The notes: a model not told the origin generated them from the letters alone. 37,801 nt of DNA from Runella sp. (GCA_027486105.1 JAIXPV010000439.1:1-37801); one strand, 5' to 3'; shown: positions 20,357 through 30,643, counted from the stretch's first letter. A program made the numbers and translations.

Positions 20357-20601
20357 AAAAAAAAGAATTATATTCGTACAGTTCTTTGCGTAAGTGTTTC
20401 TTTTCGTTCAGTGCTTTTATTTTTGGAATTAGGAAATAAAACAGTGAGTAAGAAACGCCAAAAGCGTCTCCAATGCTGAAAAGCAGTCACAAAGTGGTTT
20501 AAGCAAGTTAAAAATCAGTGTTCAATTGAATACTTGATGATTAGTTTCCTTAAAAATTTTGGTGAACTAAGGTGCAAACAAGAAACTTACTCAAAGAACT
20601 A

Positions 20602-20634
20602 AAAAAAACGGGGCAGGTAACTGTCCCGTTTTTG
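20602..20634. terminator. Bidirectional terminator between glf (+) and the Fe-S gene (-)
   Basis: AAAAACGGGGCAG-gtaa-CTGTCCCGTTTTT. Confidence 0.85.
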
Positions 20635-20715
20635 CGTTTTATAGGTTCTTGTGTATTTTCTTTTTACAAACCGTTAAAATAAATATCCATAAGCTCCAAA
20701 GGTATGTTTCACTCA

Positions 20716-22050
20716 TTAGCTTTTGAGATTATCTGCCCAGTTGAAACGGTCATCGGGAGAGAATTTCCACGGTGCTTGGTTGGTTTCAAGGTTGTTAAAC
20801 ATAGCATTCCACGAACCTGGGGCCTGTGCCTCATCCATGATTTTATAGCGGCGCAATTGCAGAATAATTTCTAACGGATTAATTAGCACGGGGCATTCTT
20901 GCACGCAAGCGTTACAGGTAGTACACGCCAAAATTTCTTCTTCCGAAATATAATCCCCCAATAGGCTTTTTCCGTCGTCTTTAAACTCTCCACCGTTGGC
21001 CAGCATGTTTTTACCAACATCTTCTAAACGGTCGCGGGTGTCCATCATGATTTTGCGCGGAGAAAGTTTTTTGCCCGTTATGTTTGCCGGACAGGCCGAC
21101 GTACAGCGTCCGCACTCGGTGCATGAGTACGCATCCATGAGGTTTTTCCAGCTTAAATCAGCCACGTCTTTGGCCCCAAAACGCCCGATTTCGGCAGGGA
21201 CTTCGTTAGGATCAGGTTGTTCAAGCCCCAACATGATTTTGACTTCTTTGGTGATGTCTGGCATGTTTGACATCTCACCTTTGGGAGTCAAATTGGTAAA
21301 ATAGGTATTGGGAAACGCCAAAAAAATGTGCAAATGCTTGGAATAAGTTACATACAACGCGAAACCAAAGATGCCCAAAATGTGCGCCCACCACGCAATG
21401 CGCTCCACCGCCACCAAAGCACCATCCGAAAGATTTTTAAAAATTGGTTGCAAGAATCCGCTAAAGAAGAAACCTCCTACCAATGGATAATGCTCCACAC
21501 CACGTTCTTGTAATAAGCTATCGGCAGCATTCATGCTCAAAATCGCAAGCATCAGCACAATTTCAATGCCTAAAATGGTATTGGCATCCAGTACTGGCCA
21601 GCCGTTCAGCTCACGGTGGCGGGTAGGTTGAAGGCGCTCTACTTTGGTGATGTTGCGTCGAATCAGAAAAATGACGCAGACGGCGAGTACCCCAACGGCC
21701 AGAAACTCAAAGAAATTGATGAGGATTGGGTAAAAATCGCCCAATAATGGGGCAAACAACCGGTGAGTGCCCAATACCCCGTCTAAGACGATTTCGAGCA
21801 CTTCAACATTGATGAGCAAAAAGCCCGCGTAAATCACAAAATGCATCAGGCCCACGAGGGGGCGGTCAAACATCTTTTTTTGCGCAAACGCCACCCGCAG
21901 CATGGTAGACAATCGTTCGGCGGGGCGGTCGGTCCGATGTACGGCTTTACCGAGTTGAATCGTCTTTTTAATAATCCCGATACGTTTGCTAATCAGCCAA
22001 GACGTTAGACCGAATGCTACGACAAAAAGAAGTTGTTGAACAATTTGCAT
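20716..22050 (-). CDS. Membrane (Fe-S)-binding oxidoreductase subunit (HdrC/NarI-like)
   Basis: N-terminal helices; two ferredoxin motifs CTECGRCTSACPANITGKKLSPRKI and CTTCNACVQECPVLINP; ATG at 22050. Confidence 0.85.
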   Translation of the reverse strand: MQIVQQLLFVVAFGLTSWLISKRIGIIKKTIQLGKAVHRTDRPAERLSTMLRVAFAQKKMFDRPLVGLMHFVIYAGFLLINVEVLEIVLDGVLGTHRLFAPLLGDFYPILINFFEFLAVGVLAVCVIFLIRRNITKVERLQPTRHRELNGWPVLDANTILGIEIVLMLAILSMNAADSLLQERGVEHYPLVGGFFFSGFLQPIFKNLSDGALVAVERIAWWAHILGIFGFALYVTYSKHLHIFLAFPNTYFTNLTPKGEMSNMPDITKEVKIMLGLEQPDPNEVPAEIGRFGAKDVADLSWKNLMDAYSCTECGRCTSACPANITGKKLSPRKIMMDTRDRLEDVGKNMLANGGEFKDDGKSLLGDYISEEEILACTTCNACVQECPVLINPLEIILQLRRYKIMDEAQAPGSWNAMFNNLETNQAPWKFSPDDRFNWADNLKS

Positions 22051-22257
22051 AATGGTTCTCAATGGTTGATTTATTCTGCAAGCAGAGTATGAACAAATAT
22101 CGGAAAAATGAAATAGGTAGCAAATGAACAAGGTAAAAAACTGCTCGCCAATCTCTAAACTTCCTTAAAGTTCTTAACTTTCGGAAAGCGATGCAAAACT
22201 ATTCTATGCTTTGGGCTGTTACACAAACATACCCAAACTAACCAATTTTCGACAACT

Positions 22258-23775
22258 ATGACCTATCGTGAGTTGAAGTCTAAACAGCTTCTCAAAATCC
22301 ACACGCTTGGAGAGTTAAAAGCGGCGGGTTATCAGCCAAAGTCCATTAAACAGGAATTAAGAGATAATCTTATTGAAAAATTACGGGCCAAAGAATCAGT
22401 TTTTCCAGGTATTTGGGGATATGAAGATACCGTTATTCCTGATGTGGAACGGGCGATTTTATCCATGCACCATATCAACCTGTTGGGTTTGAGAGGGCAG
22501 GCCAAAACACGTATTGCACGATTAATGGTCAATTTGTTGGATGAGTACATCCCTGTGGTGGCTGGCTCAGACCTCAATGACGACCCCTTGGAGCCGCTTT
22601 CGCGGTTTGCGCGGGACATTATCCACGAAAAAGGAGACGATACCCCCGTGGCATGGATGCACCGCGACGACCGCTACGCAGAAAAACTCGCAACGCCCGA
22701 CGTTTCTATCGCTGACCTAATTGGAGATGTTGACCCCATCAAAGCCGCTACGCTCAAACTCCCTTATTCGGATGAGCGCGTTATCCACTTTGGGCTTATT
22801 CCACGTTCGCACCGTTGTATCTTTGTAATCAACGAGTTACCAGATTTACAGGCACGTATTCAGGTTTCTTTGTTCAATATTTTGCAAGAAGGAGATATTC
22901 AGATTCGTGGTTTTAAACTTCGTTTGCCGCTGGATATTCAATTTGTATTTACCGCCAACCCAGAAGACTACACCAATCGCGGAAGCATTGTGACTCCTCT
23001 GAAAGACCGGATTGATAGCCAAATTGTTACGCACTATCCTAAGTCGCTGGAAATTGGCCGGAAGATTACGCAGCAAGAAGCAATTGTTAAAACGGAACAA
23101 AAAGGCATGATTAAAACCAATGAAATCATCAAGGATTTGATTGAGCAAATTGCCTTTGAGGCCCGCGAAAGCGAATACGTTGATTCAAAAAGCGGGGTAT
23201 CGGCCCGCCTAACGATTGCGGCTTACGAAAACCTACTTTCTGCCGCGGAACGGCGCGTACTTCTCAACGGTGAAAAAGAAACCTACGTACGTATTTCTGA
23301 CCTTTATGGCGTAGTGCCCGCTATCTGTGGAAAAGTGGAACTGGTCTATGAAGGCGAAGTAGAAGGACCCGTAATAGTGGCTCAAAACCTGATTGGAAAA
23401 GCCATTCGTACCCAATTCCTGAATTATTTTATCAATCCTGAATCCCTGAAGAAGAAAAAGGGAGCTAAAAACCCTTTCCAAAAAATTCAGGACTGGTTTG
23501 GTGAAAATGAAATGGATATTTTGAGCGACCTCACCAACCGTGAATACGAAGCGCGTTTGCGTACCATTGAAGGTCTGGACGACTTGGTGGATGATTTCCA
23601 CCGGGGATTGAGTCGCGAAGAAAAATTGTTCTTAATGGAATTTGCCCTGCACGGAATGGCCGAATACTCGCTCGTGGGTAAGCAGGCGATGGATAATGGG
23701 CTTCATTTTAAAGATTTGCTCAGCAGCATGTTTTCAGGCCCCGATGCTGATGACGACGACGATGACGTGTTTTAA
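22258..23775 (+). CDS. Magnesium chelatase ChlI/MoxR-like AAA+ ATPase
   Basis: PGIWGYEDTVIPDVERAILSMHHINLLGLRGQAKTRIARLMV; ELPDLQARIQVSLFNILQEGDIQIRGFKLRLPLDIQFVFTANPEDYTNRG; acidic tail DADDDDDDVF. Confidence 0.85.
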   Translation: MTYRELKSKQLLKIHTLGELKAAGYQPKSIKQELRDNLIEKLRAKESVFPGIWGYEDTVIPDVERAILSMHHINLLGLRGQAKTRIARLMVNLLDEYIPVVAGSDLNDDPLEPLSRFARDIIHEKGDDTPVAWMHRDDRYAEKLATPDVSIADLIGDVDPIKAATLKLPYSDERVIHFGLIPRSHRCIFVINELPDLQARIQVSLFNILQEGDIQIRGFKLRLPLDIQFVFTANPEDYTNRGSIVTPLKDRIDSQIVTHYPKSLEIGRKITQQEAIVKTEQKGMIKTNEIIKDLIEQIAFEARESEYVDSKSGVSARLTIAAYENLLSAAERRVLLNGEKETYVRISDLYGVVPAICGKVELVYEGEVEGPVIVAQNLIGKAIRTQFLNYFINPESLKKKKGAKNPFQKIQDWFGENEMDILSDLTNREYEARLRTIEGLDDLVDDFHRGLSREEKLFLMEFALHGMAEYSLVGKQAMDNGLHFKDLLSSMFSGPDADDDDDDVF

Positions 23776-23791
23776 TTTTAAATACTAAAGC

Positions 23792-23839
23792 GCCTAACCT
23801 AAATGCCCAGCCAAATTTGACTGGGCATTTAGGTTAGGC
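23792..23839. terminator. 19-bp perfect hairpin between convergent genes
   Basis: GCCTAACCTAAATGCCCAG (23792-23810)/CTGGGCATTTAGGTTAGGC (23821-23839), 10-nt loop; weak U tracts. Confidence 0.6.
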
Positions 23840-24838
23840 AGCTAGTCGTCGATTGGGGCGGAGAGAATCCAAGAGCGGTCGGGTGTTTTGTTCTAAGCGC
23901 TGTTTTACAAATCCATCGCGCAAATAAGCGGGAAGCGCATCAATCCACTGCGTATATTGGTCTATTCCTACTGCTTTTGCTACATAACATTCATGAACAA
24001 AATTGAGGTACTTCACGATGTTGAGCAATGAATGGTGGAATTGAGAAATATCAATGTCTGCTTCAACAAAGCGCTCCAATTCGCGCTGGCTGCCCGATAC
24101 TTTTAGTCTTGCCATCATGTCGAAATAGGTCGTAACTCCCATACTTTTGGCAATTTGTTCCCAATTACGCGCCCCAAACTTTGTCAATATCTTTCCCGTC
24201 TTGGTACGGAGTGCCTTTTCGGGATTGGCCTGCAAACGCTGACGAAACGCCCTCGCCGATAAGGTACGGGTAGTTTTCAGAAATTGAGCCACGTGTGCTT
24301 CCGCTTGCTTAGGCGTTTGAATAGGCAATAAAAGGGCTTGCTCTTCGCTATCAAGGAAATGATGAAGGGTATAATGCCCAACTGGGCCCTCGGCATAAAA
24401 ACTCACCGATTTGGGATACCAGCCTTTGACCACATACCCGTTGATAATCTGCCTGATAATGGCTTCGGCATTCACATTAATCCCCTGAATGGCCAGAAAA
24501 GCCTTAGCGCTATACAACACGCTATAGTACGCCTGAGGAAAGGTGGAATGAAGGGCATATTTGAGAAAATTCTCGTCAGGATTGGCGGCGGTGGTTCTCA
24601 ATGTAAACTCTGCATTCCACGCGTTGAGAAGCCATTTTTTGGTGAGCGTTAGGCGTTCAGCTTCCTGCTTTGGACGAAACCTCCGCAACCCTGCCAAATG
24701 CCCGATTTTGTTCAATCCTGCCAAATGACGAATGTGGTAATCAATCCCTCTAAAGTGATTTAAAAACACCTGTGCAGGAATAGATTTTTTCCATTGCTCA
24801 TCAGCATTTATTAATTGATTTTCTGGCTGCTTTATCAT
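23834..24838 (-). CDS. Hypothetical protein (334 aa) with a HEPN-like segment
   Basis: Long open frame; PQAYYSVLYSAKAFLAIQGINVN resembles HEPN helices; remainder unrecognised. Confidence 0.6.
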   Translation of the reverse strand: MIKQPENQLINADEQWKKSIPAQVFLNHFRGIDYHIRHLAGLNKIGHLAGLRRFRPKQEAERLTLTKKWLLNAWNAEFTLRTTAANPDENFLKYALHSTFPQAYYSVLYSAKAFLAIQGINVNAEAIIRQIINGYVVKGWYPKSVSFYAEGPVGHYTLHHFLDSEEQALLLPIQTPKQAEAHVAQFLKTTRTLSARAFRQRLQANPEKALRTKTGKILTKFGARNWEQIAKSMGVTTYFDMMARLKVSGSQRELERFVEADIDISQFHHSLLNIVKYLNFVHECYVAKAVGIDQYTQWIDALPAYLRDGFVKQRLEQNTRPLLDSLRPNRRLAA

Positions 24839-25106
24839 TGTTTTTGGTATTATTTTTATAAAACATCGTTGTAATCAAACAACGAAAAACAGCCTTAAAA
24901 AATTCATTTAAAAATATATCATATACACTTAATTATCATGTAGTTAATTAAATAAAATTAGACCTAAAATTGGCAACTTATTAAGCCTTAAAAAGAAAGC
25001 TACTTGCGTATGATTTTTCCAATAAACAAAGTTTGAATTAAAAAAAATAGTTTCGGTAAAACCTCCGAGGAAGGCATTATCTTTGTGACTTCAATATTGA
25101 CTGTTT

Positions 25107-26189
25107 ATGGCCACATTTCTCTTCAAAAAAGCACCCACCCCACAAACCCTTATCCAATTCATTTTTTCGGGTTACGTTATTATTTTGTCCTTGTTTACAT
25201 TGGTTCTCACGGCTTGTTCTGACCAAAGTCAGAGTGAAGCAGCGCAATTTTTTTTAAAGGGAAATCTTGCATTGGAGCAAAAAGAATACACCAACGCCAT
25301 TCGCTACTACAACGAGGCATTGGAGAAAAAGAAGGATTTTGCGGATGTTCACAGCAATCGCGGGATTGCTTATTTGCGGATAGGTGAGTTTGACAAAGCC
25401 TTGGAGGATTTCAATCAGGCCCTTGAGATTGATAAAGACTTCGCCGAGGCCTATTTCAACCGGGCGGGTGTGTTGATTGATAAAAGTGAGTTTTCAATGG
25501 CAGCGGCCGATTTAGAGCAAATTCGTAAAGTGTACCAAGATTCCTCCAATTATTATTTAAAATGGGGCGATTTAAAATCCCAACAGGGTTATTACGAACA
25601 GGCCCTTTCCGAATACGACCGGGCGCTTGCATTGCAGGCGGGCAACGTGCAGGCGCGGGTAAACCGAGGAGTTGTTTATTTTGCGAAGAAAAATTTTAAA
25701 GAAGCACAAAAGGATTTCGAAAGCGCCCTCAAGCTTAATCCGCAGCAGGAATTGGCTTATAATAACTTGGCCTTGATTTTTGCCCGCAATAACCAACCCG
25801 AGAAAGCCCTGCAATTCATCAATCGGGCCTTAGATTTTGACGTAGTCAACCCTATTTATTTAAACAATAAAGGTTATGTACTACTGCTGCAGAATCAGTT
25901 GGAGGAAGCCAAAAAACTGATTGATCAGTCGCTGGCCAAATCGCCTAAAAACAGTTATGGGCACCGCAATGTTGGTCTTTATTTTCTCCGTAAAGGACAA
26001 AAAGTCGAGGCTTTGGAGGCACTTCAAAAGGCGTATACTCTCGACCCTTCCACCGACCAAATTCACGCTTGGCTCGGCGAAGCGCTTTTGGTAAATAATC
26101 AAAAAGAAAAAGCCTGTAAAATGTGGCGACAGGGACAATCTTTGGGCGACGAGGCGTCTTCTGCTCAATACAATCAACACTGCAAATAA
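25107..26189 (+). CDS. TPR-repeat protein, probable lipoprotein
   Basis: LTAC lipobox-like site; repeated YNEALEKKKDFADVHSNRGIAYLRIGEFDKALEDFNQALEIDKDFAEAYFNRA units. Confidence 0.9.
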   Translation: MATFLFKKAPTPQTLIQFIFSGYVIILSLFTLVLTACSDQSQSEAAQFFLKGNLALEQKEYTNAIRYYNEALEKKKDFADVHSNRGIAYLRIGEFDKALEDFNQALEIDKDFAEAYFNRAGVLIDKSEFSMAAADLEQIRKVYQDSSNYYLKWGDLKSQQGYYEQALSEYDRALALQAGNVQARVNRGVVYFAKKNFKEAQKDFESALKLNPQQELAYNNLALIFARNNQPEKALQFINRALDFDVVNPIYLNNKGYVLLLQNQLEEAKKLIDQSLAKSPKNSYGHRNVGLYFLRKGQKVEALEALQKAYTLDPSTDQIHAWLGEALLVNNQKEKACKMWRQGQSLGDEASSAQYNQHCK

Positions 26190-26245
26190 TACTTTTGCGC
26201 GATAATGATAACCTTTTACTCACTTTATAACTCACCTCTACTTTC

Positions 26246-27112
26246 TTGAAAAATATTGTCATTGGCTTATTTTTTGCGGCTTTGTGGGCGTCGGCTTCGG
26301 TAGCCACTAAATTTGGCATTAGATCCGCCGACCCGCTCATTCTGGCCAATGTACGTTTTTTGATTGCGGGCGGTTTGATGCTCGGCTTCGCTTACGTGGT
26401 GCAAGGGCGTAAAAACCCGCTACCCAAGGGCAAAGAATGGGGCCAACTTCTCATTTTTGCCTTTCTCAATACAACCTTGTATTTGAGTGCCTTTGTGATT
26501 TCAATGCGCGAGGTGGCGGCGGGTATCGGTAGTCTTTCTACTGCCACCGGCCCCCTTTTCGTGATTATCATTTCAGCCTTTTGGCTCCAGCGTCGATTAC
26601 GCTGGTACGAGGCCGTTGGTGTAGTACTTGGACTGTCGGGGGCAGCAATGGCTACTTGGCCATTGCTGCAAAACAGTTACGCCAGCGCAAGAGGATTATC
26701 CATTCTGATGGCGGGGATTGTGGCCGTATCGGCAGCCAGTGTTTATTATTCCAAAGTAAAATGGCAATTGTCCAACCTATTGATTAACGGTTGGCAAGTG
26801 ATGCTCGGCGGGCTTATGCTGTTACCATTTACCATCTATTTTGCTGATTGGCAACGTGCACAATGGGATATTCAATTTTGGGCTTCCGTGGCGTGGCTGA
26901 TTATTCCAGTATCGGTCATTTCGCTGCAACTTTGGTTTTATTTATTGCGTCTTGATGCGGTAAAGGCTTCGCTTTGGCTGTTTTTGTGTCCCGTTTTTGG
27001 ATTTACCTATTCCAATATCCTACTCAATGAGCCGCTCTCTTGGCATACTTTTGCAGGAACAGCCTTGGTGATTTTGGGCCTTTATGTAGCCCAACGCGAT
27101 AAATTTTCGTAA
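26246..27112 (+). CDS. DMT superfamily (EamA) transporter, TTG start
   Basis: Multiple hydrophobic helices; LFFAALWASASVATKFGIRSADPLILANVRFLIAGG and C-terminal EPLSWHTFAGTALVILGLYVAQR. Confidence 0.9.
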   Translation: MKNIVIGLFFAALWASASVATKFGIRSADPLILANVRFLIAGGLMLGFAYVVQGRKNPLPKGKEWGQLLIFAFLNTTLYLSAFVISMREVAAGIGSLSTATGPLFVIIISAFWLQRRLRWYEAVGVVLGLSGAAMATWPLLQNSYASARGLSILMAGIVAVSAASVYYSKVKWQLSNLLINGWQVMLGGLMLLPFTIYFADWQRAQWDIQFWASVAWLIIPVSVISLQLWFYLLRLDAVKASLWLFLCPVFGFTYSNILLNEPLSWHTFAGTALVILGLYVAQRDKFS

Positions 27113-27115
27113 TTT

Positions 27116-27676
27116 TTAAAATACCTTCTTCAAACTAAGGCCAAACGCTACTGCGTTGTTAGGTAAGGGTTCGGCCGAAAGCCCAATGCGAGGGCGGCCC
27201 AGGCGGGAATTGTAGATATTGACGGCTCTCCGCAACTGAGCATTTGCGATGAGATTGGAAGTCAATGAAACACCAATGGCACCAAAATACGTAATCCAGA
27301 ACGTTTGACGACTCACGCTTCTTCCACCCACCGAACGCGAGGTAACCAAGAAGTAGAGACCTGGCAAAGCCGATATCACCGAGCCAACCGCGCGTATGGT
27401 GCGCGCCCTACTAAAATAACGATTTACCTCTGGGTCATCCATTTCACCAAAAGGAATTTCTAACGAATATTGATTACGGAGGCGTTGCCCACCGTAATAA
27501 TACCGTCCGTTGCTGCCAATGACAATGGGTTTTAAATGAACGTTTTCCAGCAGAGGTTGAAAAAAAGCCGTGTCTCTTCGAGGGCTCGGGGGTTGTTGGG
27601 CAAGCAACGACGAAGTGGCATAACACCCAATAAAAACCGCGATAAGCACTTGATTGATAAAGTTATTGTTCTTCAT
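27116..27676 (-). CDS. Hypothetical exported/membrane protein
   Basis: Signal peptide MKNNNFINQVLIAVFIGCYATSSLLAQ; hydrophobic segments; ATG at 27676 preferred. Confidence 0.6.
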   Translation of the reverse strand: MKNNNFINQVLIAVFIGCYATSSLLAQQPPSPRRDTAFFQPLLENVHLKPIVIGSNGRYYYGGQRLRNQYSLEIPFGEMDDPEVNRYFSRARTIRAVGSVISALPGLYFLVTSRSVGGRSVSRQTFWITYFGAIGVSLTSNLIANAQLRRAVNIYNSRLGRPRIGLSAEPLPNNAVAFGLSLKKVF

Positions 27677-28139
27677 TATAAATAACGTATTTAAATGGGC
27701 TGTTGAAAGCAATGGCGTGAAAACGATTTAAAGGGCATAAGATACTATAAAAATGACAATCTACTTTTGAATTTTCAGAGAGGAGGCTAGAAACCCCCAA
27801 AAATATTAAAAATCAATACATTAAAATAGGATTAAAAAAAGATGCCACAATTTTAACCTTTAAGTCTATTTTTTTATTTTCAAAGCCAAAATAATAACAT
27901 TAATAATTTAATAATCAGACAATTAATACAATTTGTCTTTAATTTTATCTTACAACAAAGCAAAGTATTTGTGTTGGAAAATAAAGTACTATTTCTATTT
28001 TAATGGCAAATTAATCTCTCGAAATTCTTATCAGCGTAGATTTGAATATTCTTTAGCAAAAAACGGCAATGCCCGGTTGCTCAACTGCCGTTACTCAAAA
28101 CTGTCTACCGAGTTAATAGTAAACACCACTGTTAAGTAC

Positions 28140-30635
28140 ATGAAAACACATGATTCATTGTTCGATGAACACGAAGTACTTCACGATTTGAAGCACTTCT
28201 TACCTGCTCAGGCGCCCCTCAAAGACTTTATTCACCACAATACCCTACACGCATTTCAGACGGACAAATTCTACGAAGCTACTCAAAAAGCATCTGAATT
28301 GTTTGGGTATAAAGTCTCGCTTTCGCTAGATGAATTCCGTGAATTATATAAATTGGAGCGCATCACAAAAGAGGTGCTTGACAAAATCATTGTCGAAAAG
28401 AAAGGAGCGAAAGCCCTTAAGGAATGGCAAAACAACCTTATTTCGAAAACATACGCTCCTGCGGCCTTACCGAGAGTTGGCGCATTGCGAGCCAACTGGA
28501 AAAAGCATTATCGTATCGATTTGGACTCTCTGGTACACCCGATTCTTTTCAGAGTGCTTTGCAGTTATCTAGACCAAGGAATTTCGATTTGGAATTTCCC
28601 CATTAAAGACAAAACGTTTCTTGCTTCCATGCGGGAGCTAGAAAAAAATAGTTTTTCTAGCATTTTTAGGTCTTCACGCGCCAAGGATTTGCTTTTAAAC
28701 GGCAATTGCGAAATCAGCTCGTTGTTGAAAATTCTGGTGGGCAAAAAAGAATTATATCAGCAATACCTCTACGATCAGCAATTCGCGCATCAGGGATGGT
28801 CGGGGATGGTATCGGCCATTGAAGACCAACCGCAAACATTGCTCGACCGCCGCAAAATATCACTCCATGATGTGATTGTGTTTGAACTTTTATTGGAAAT
28901 CGACGCCCTCGACTTTCACTGTGGCGGAGATTGGCCACCGCTAAAAGATCGCATGATTCAAGTACCGACACCGCTCTTTGCTCCCGTCGAAAAAACTGAG
29001 CTGAACGAAGTGCTTGCGCTATGGCAGGAGGCTTTTGAATGGAGTTATTATGACCAAGTACTGACGGGACTTCAAAACAAAAAGAAAGAGAGCGTTGATA
29101 GCTCTCGCAAAAGCTTTCAGGCCATGTTTTGTATCGACGACCGTGAATGCTCGCTGCGCCGCTATCTGGAAGAATTTGACCCCGCCTGTGCAACATTTGG
29201 TACGCCTGGTTTTTTTGGGGTGGAGTTTTTTTATCAACCCGAAGACGGGAAATTTTATACCAAAGTTTGTCCTGCTCCCGTAACGCCCAAATACTTAATT
29301 AAAGAAATAGGCAATAAACATCGACGCAAAAAAGATGTGCATTTCAGCAAACACTCCCACTCTTTTTACGGAGGTTGGCTGATTTCTCAAACGCTGGGAT
29401 TTTGGTCGGCCGCTAAGCTGTTCATCAATATTTTTCGGCCTTCGATGAGTCCAGCTACGGCGTCTTCATTCAAACACATGGACCGTTTTTCGACGCTTAC
29501 CATCGAAAACAAACATGCCAGTCACCACGAAAACGATCTTCAAATTGGATTCACGATTGACGAAATGGCCATTCGTGTCGAAAACCTGCTGAAAAGTATA
29601 GGTTTGGTGGATAATTTTGCGCCTATTATGTACGTGATAGGGCACGGAGCAAGTAGCGTAAACAACCCTCACTACGCCGCCTACGACTGCGGCGCCTGCG
29701 CGGGTCGGGCTGGCTCGGTCAACTCACGGGTGATTTCATTTATGGCCAACCACCCCAAAGTCAGGGCTATTTTGAGCGACCGAGGCATCGTGATTCCGGC
29801 CGACACCCAGTTTATAGGTGGCCTTCATGATACCACCCGCGACGAAATTGTGTACTTTGACGAAAACGCGCTCTCGCCCCAAAATCAGGAAAGGCACAAC
29901 AAGAATGAAAGAATTTTTGAGAAAGCACTGGATTATAATGCCAAAGAACGCTCTCGGCGATTTGAATCGATTGACACCACACTGAGCCCTCAAAAAATCC
30001 ACGAAAAGATAAGAACCCGCTCAGTATCGTTGTTTGAGCCTCGGCCTGAGCTCAACCACGCCACCAATGCCCTTTGTATTATTGGACGGCGGAGCTTGTC
30101 GAGAGATGTGTTTCTAGATCGAAGAGCGTTTTTAAATTCGTTTGACTACCAAGTAGATCCCGAAGGAAAGTACCTACTCAATATTCTTAACGCCGCCGCT
30201 CCCGTATGCGGAGGCATTAATCTGGAGTACTTTTTCTCGCGGGTCGACAATCAGAAATTGGGGGCTGGAACCAAATTGCCGCACAATGTGATGGGGCTTT
30301 TTGGAGTTGCCAACGGAATCGACGGCGATTTGCGTCCTGGACTACCGAGCCAGATGATCGAAGTACACGACCCCGTACGCCTTCTGATGATTGTAGAGCA
30401 CTTTCCCGATGTGGTCTTGCAAACGATTCAGAAAAATCCCGCTACGTATGAGTGGTTTATCAATGAATGGGTCAATTTGGCCGTGATAAACCCCGAAACA
30501 CAGGAAATTTCGGTGTTTAAAAACGGGGAGTTTGTGCCTTACAATCCTTTGGTAAGTCACGTAGATACGGTCAACAACATGACGTCTTTGTTGGAAACTC
30601 ACCATGAAAACCTTCCCGTTTACTCACTTAGCTAG
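28140..30635 (+). CDS. dabA: DabA-type (DUF2309) inorganic carbon transporter subunit, beta-CA-like
   Basis: LKHFLPAQAPLKDFIHHNTLHAFQ; FQAMFCIDDRECSLRRYLEE (Cys/Asp/Arg); YVIGHGASSVNNPHYAAYDCGACAGRAG (His/Cys); ATG at 28140 preferred over 27933. Confidence 0.9.
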   Translation: MKTHDSLFDEHEVLHDLKHFLPAQAPLKDFIHHNTLHAFQTDKFYEATQKASELFGYKVSLSLDEFRELYKLERITKEVLDKIIVEKKGAKALKEWQNNLISKTYAPAALPRVGALRANWKKHYRIDLDSLVHPILFRVLCSYLDQGISIWNFPIKDKTFLASMRELEKNSFSSIFRSSRAKDLLLNGNCEISSLLKILVGKKELYQQYLYDQQFAHQGWSGMVSAIEDQPQTLLDRRKISLHDVIVFELLLEIDALDFHCGGDWPPLKDRMIQVPTPLFAPVEKTELNEVLALWQEAFEWSYYDQVLTGLQNKKKESVDSSRKSFQAMFCIDDRECSLRRYLEEFDPACATFGTPGFFGVEFFYQPEDGKFYTKVCPAPVTPKYLIKEIGNKHRRKKDVHFSKHSHSFYGGWLISQTLGFWSAAKLFINIFRPSMSPATASSFKHMDRFSTLTIENKHASHHENDLQIGFTIDEMAIRVENLLKSIGLVDNFAPIMYVIGHGASSVNNPHYAAYDCGACAGRAGSVNSRVISFMANHPKVRAILSDRGIVIPADTQFIGGLHDTTRDEIVYFDENALSPQNQERHNKNERIFEKALDYNAKERSRRFESIDTTLSPQKIHEKIRTRSVSLFEPRPELNHATNALCIIGRRSLSRDVFLDRRAFLNSFDYQVDPEGKYLLNILNAAAPVCGGINLEYFFSRVDNQKLGAGTKLPHNVMGLFGVANGIDGDLRPGLPSQMIEVHDPVRLLMIVEHFPDVVLQTIQKNPATYEWFINEWVNLAVINPETQEISVFKNGEFVPYNPLVSHVDTVNNMTSLLETHHENLPVYSLS

Positions 30636-30643
30636 TTATTGTC

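Noticed and set aside
23745-23775. GAT/GAC-rich run encoding DADDDDDDVF
   Set aside because: Mixed Asp codons and an acidic tail; not a simple DNA repeat
25107-26189. Internal protein periodicity
   Set aside because: Explained by TPR units; DNA copies are too diverged to be a tandem DNA repeat
27933-28139. N-terminal extension of the dabA ORF
   Set aside because: AT-rich, lacks DabA similarity and begins within a putative operator; start at 28140 preferred
28714-29196. 160-aa minus-strand ORF
   Set aside because: Antisense to dabA; no recognisable protein features
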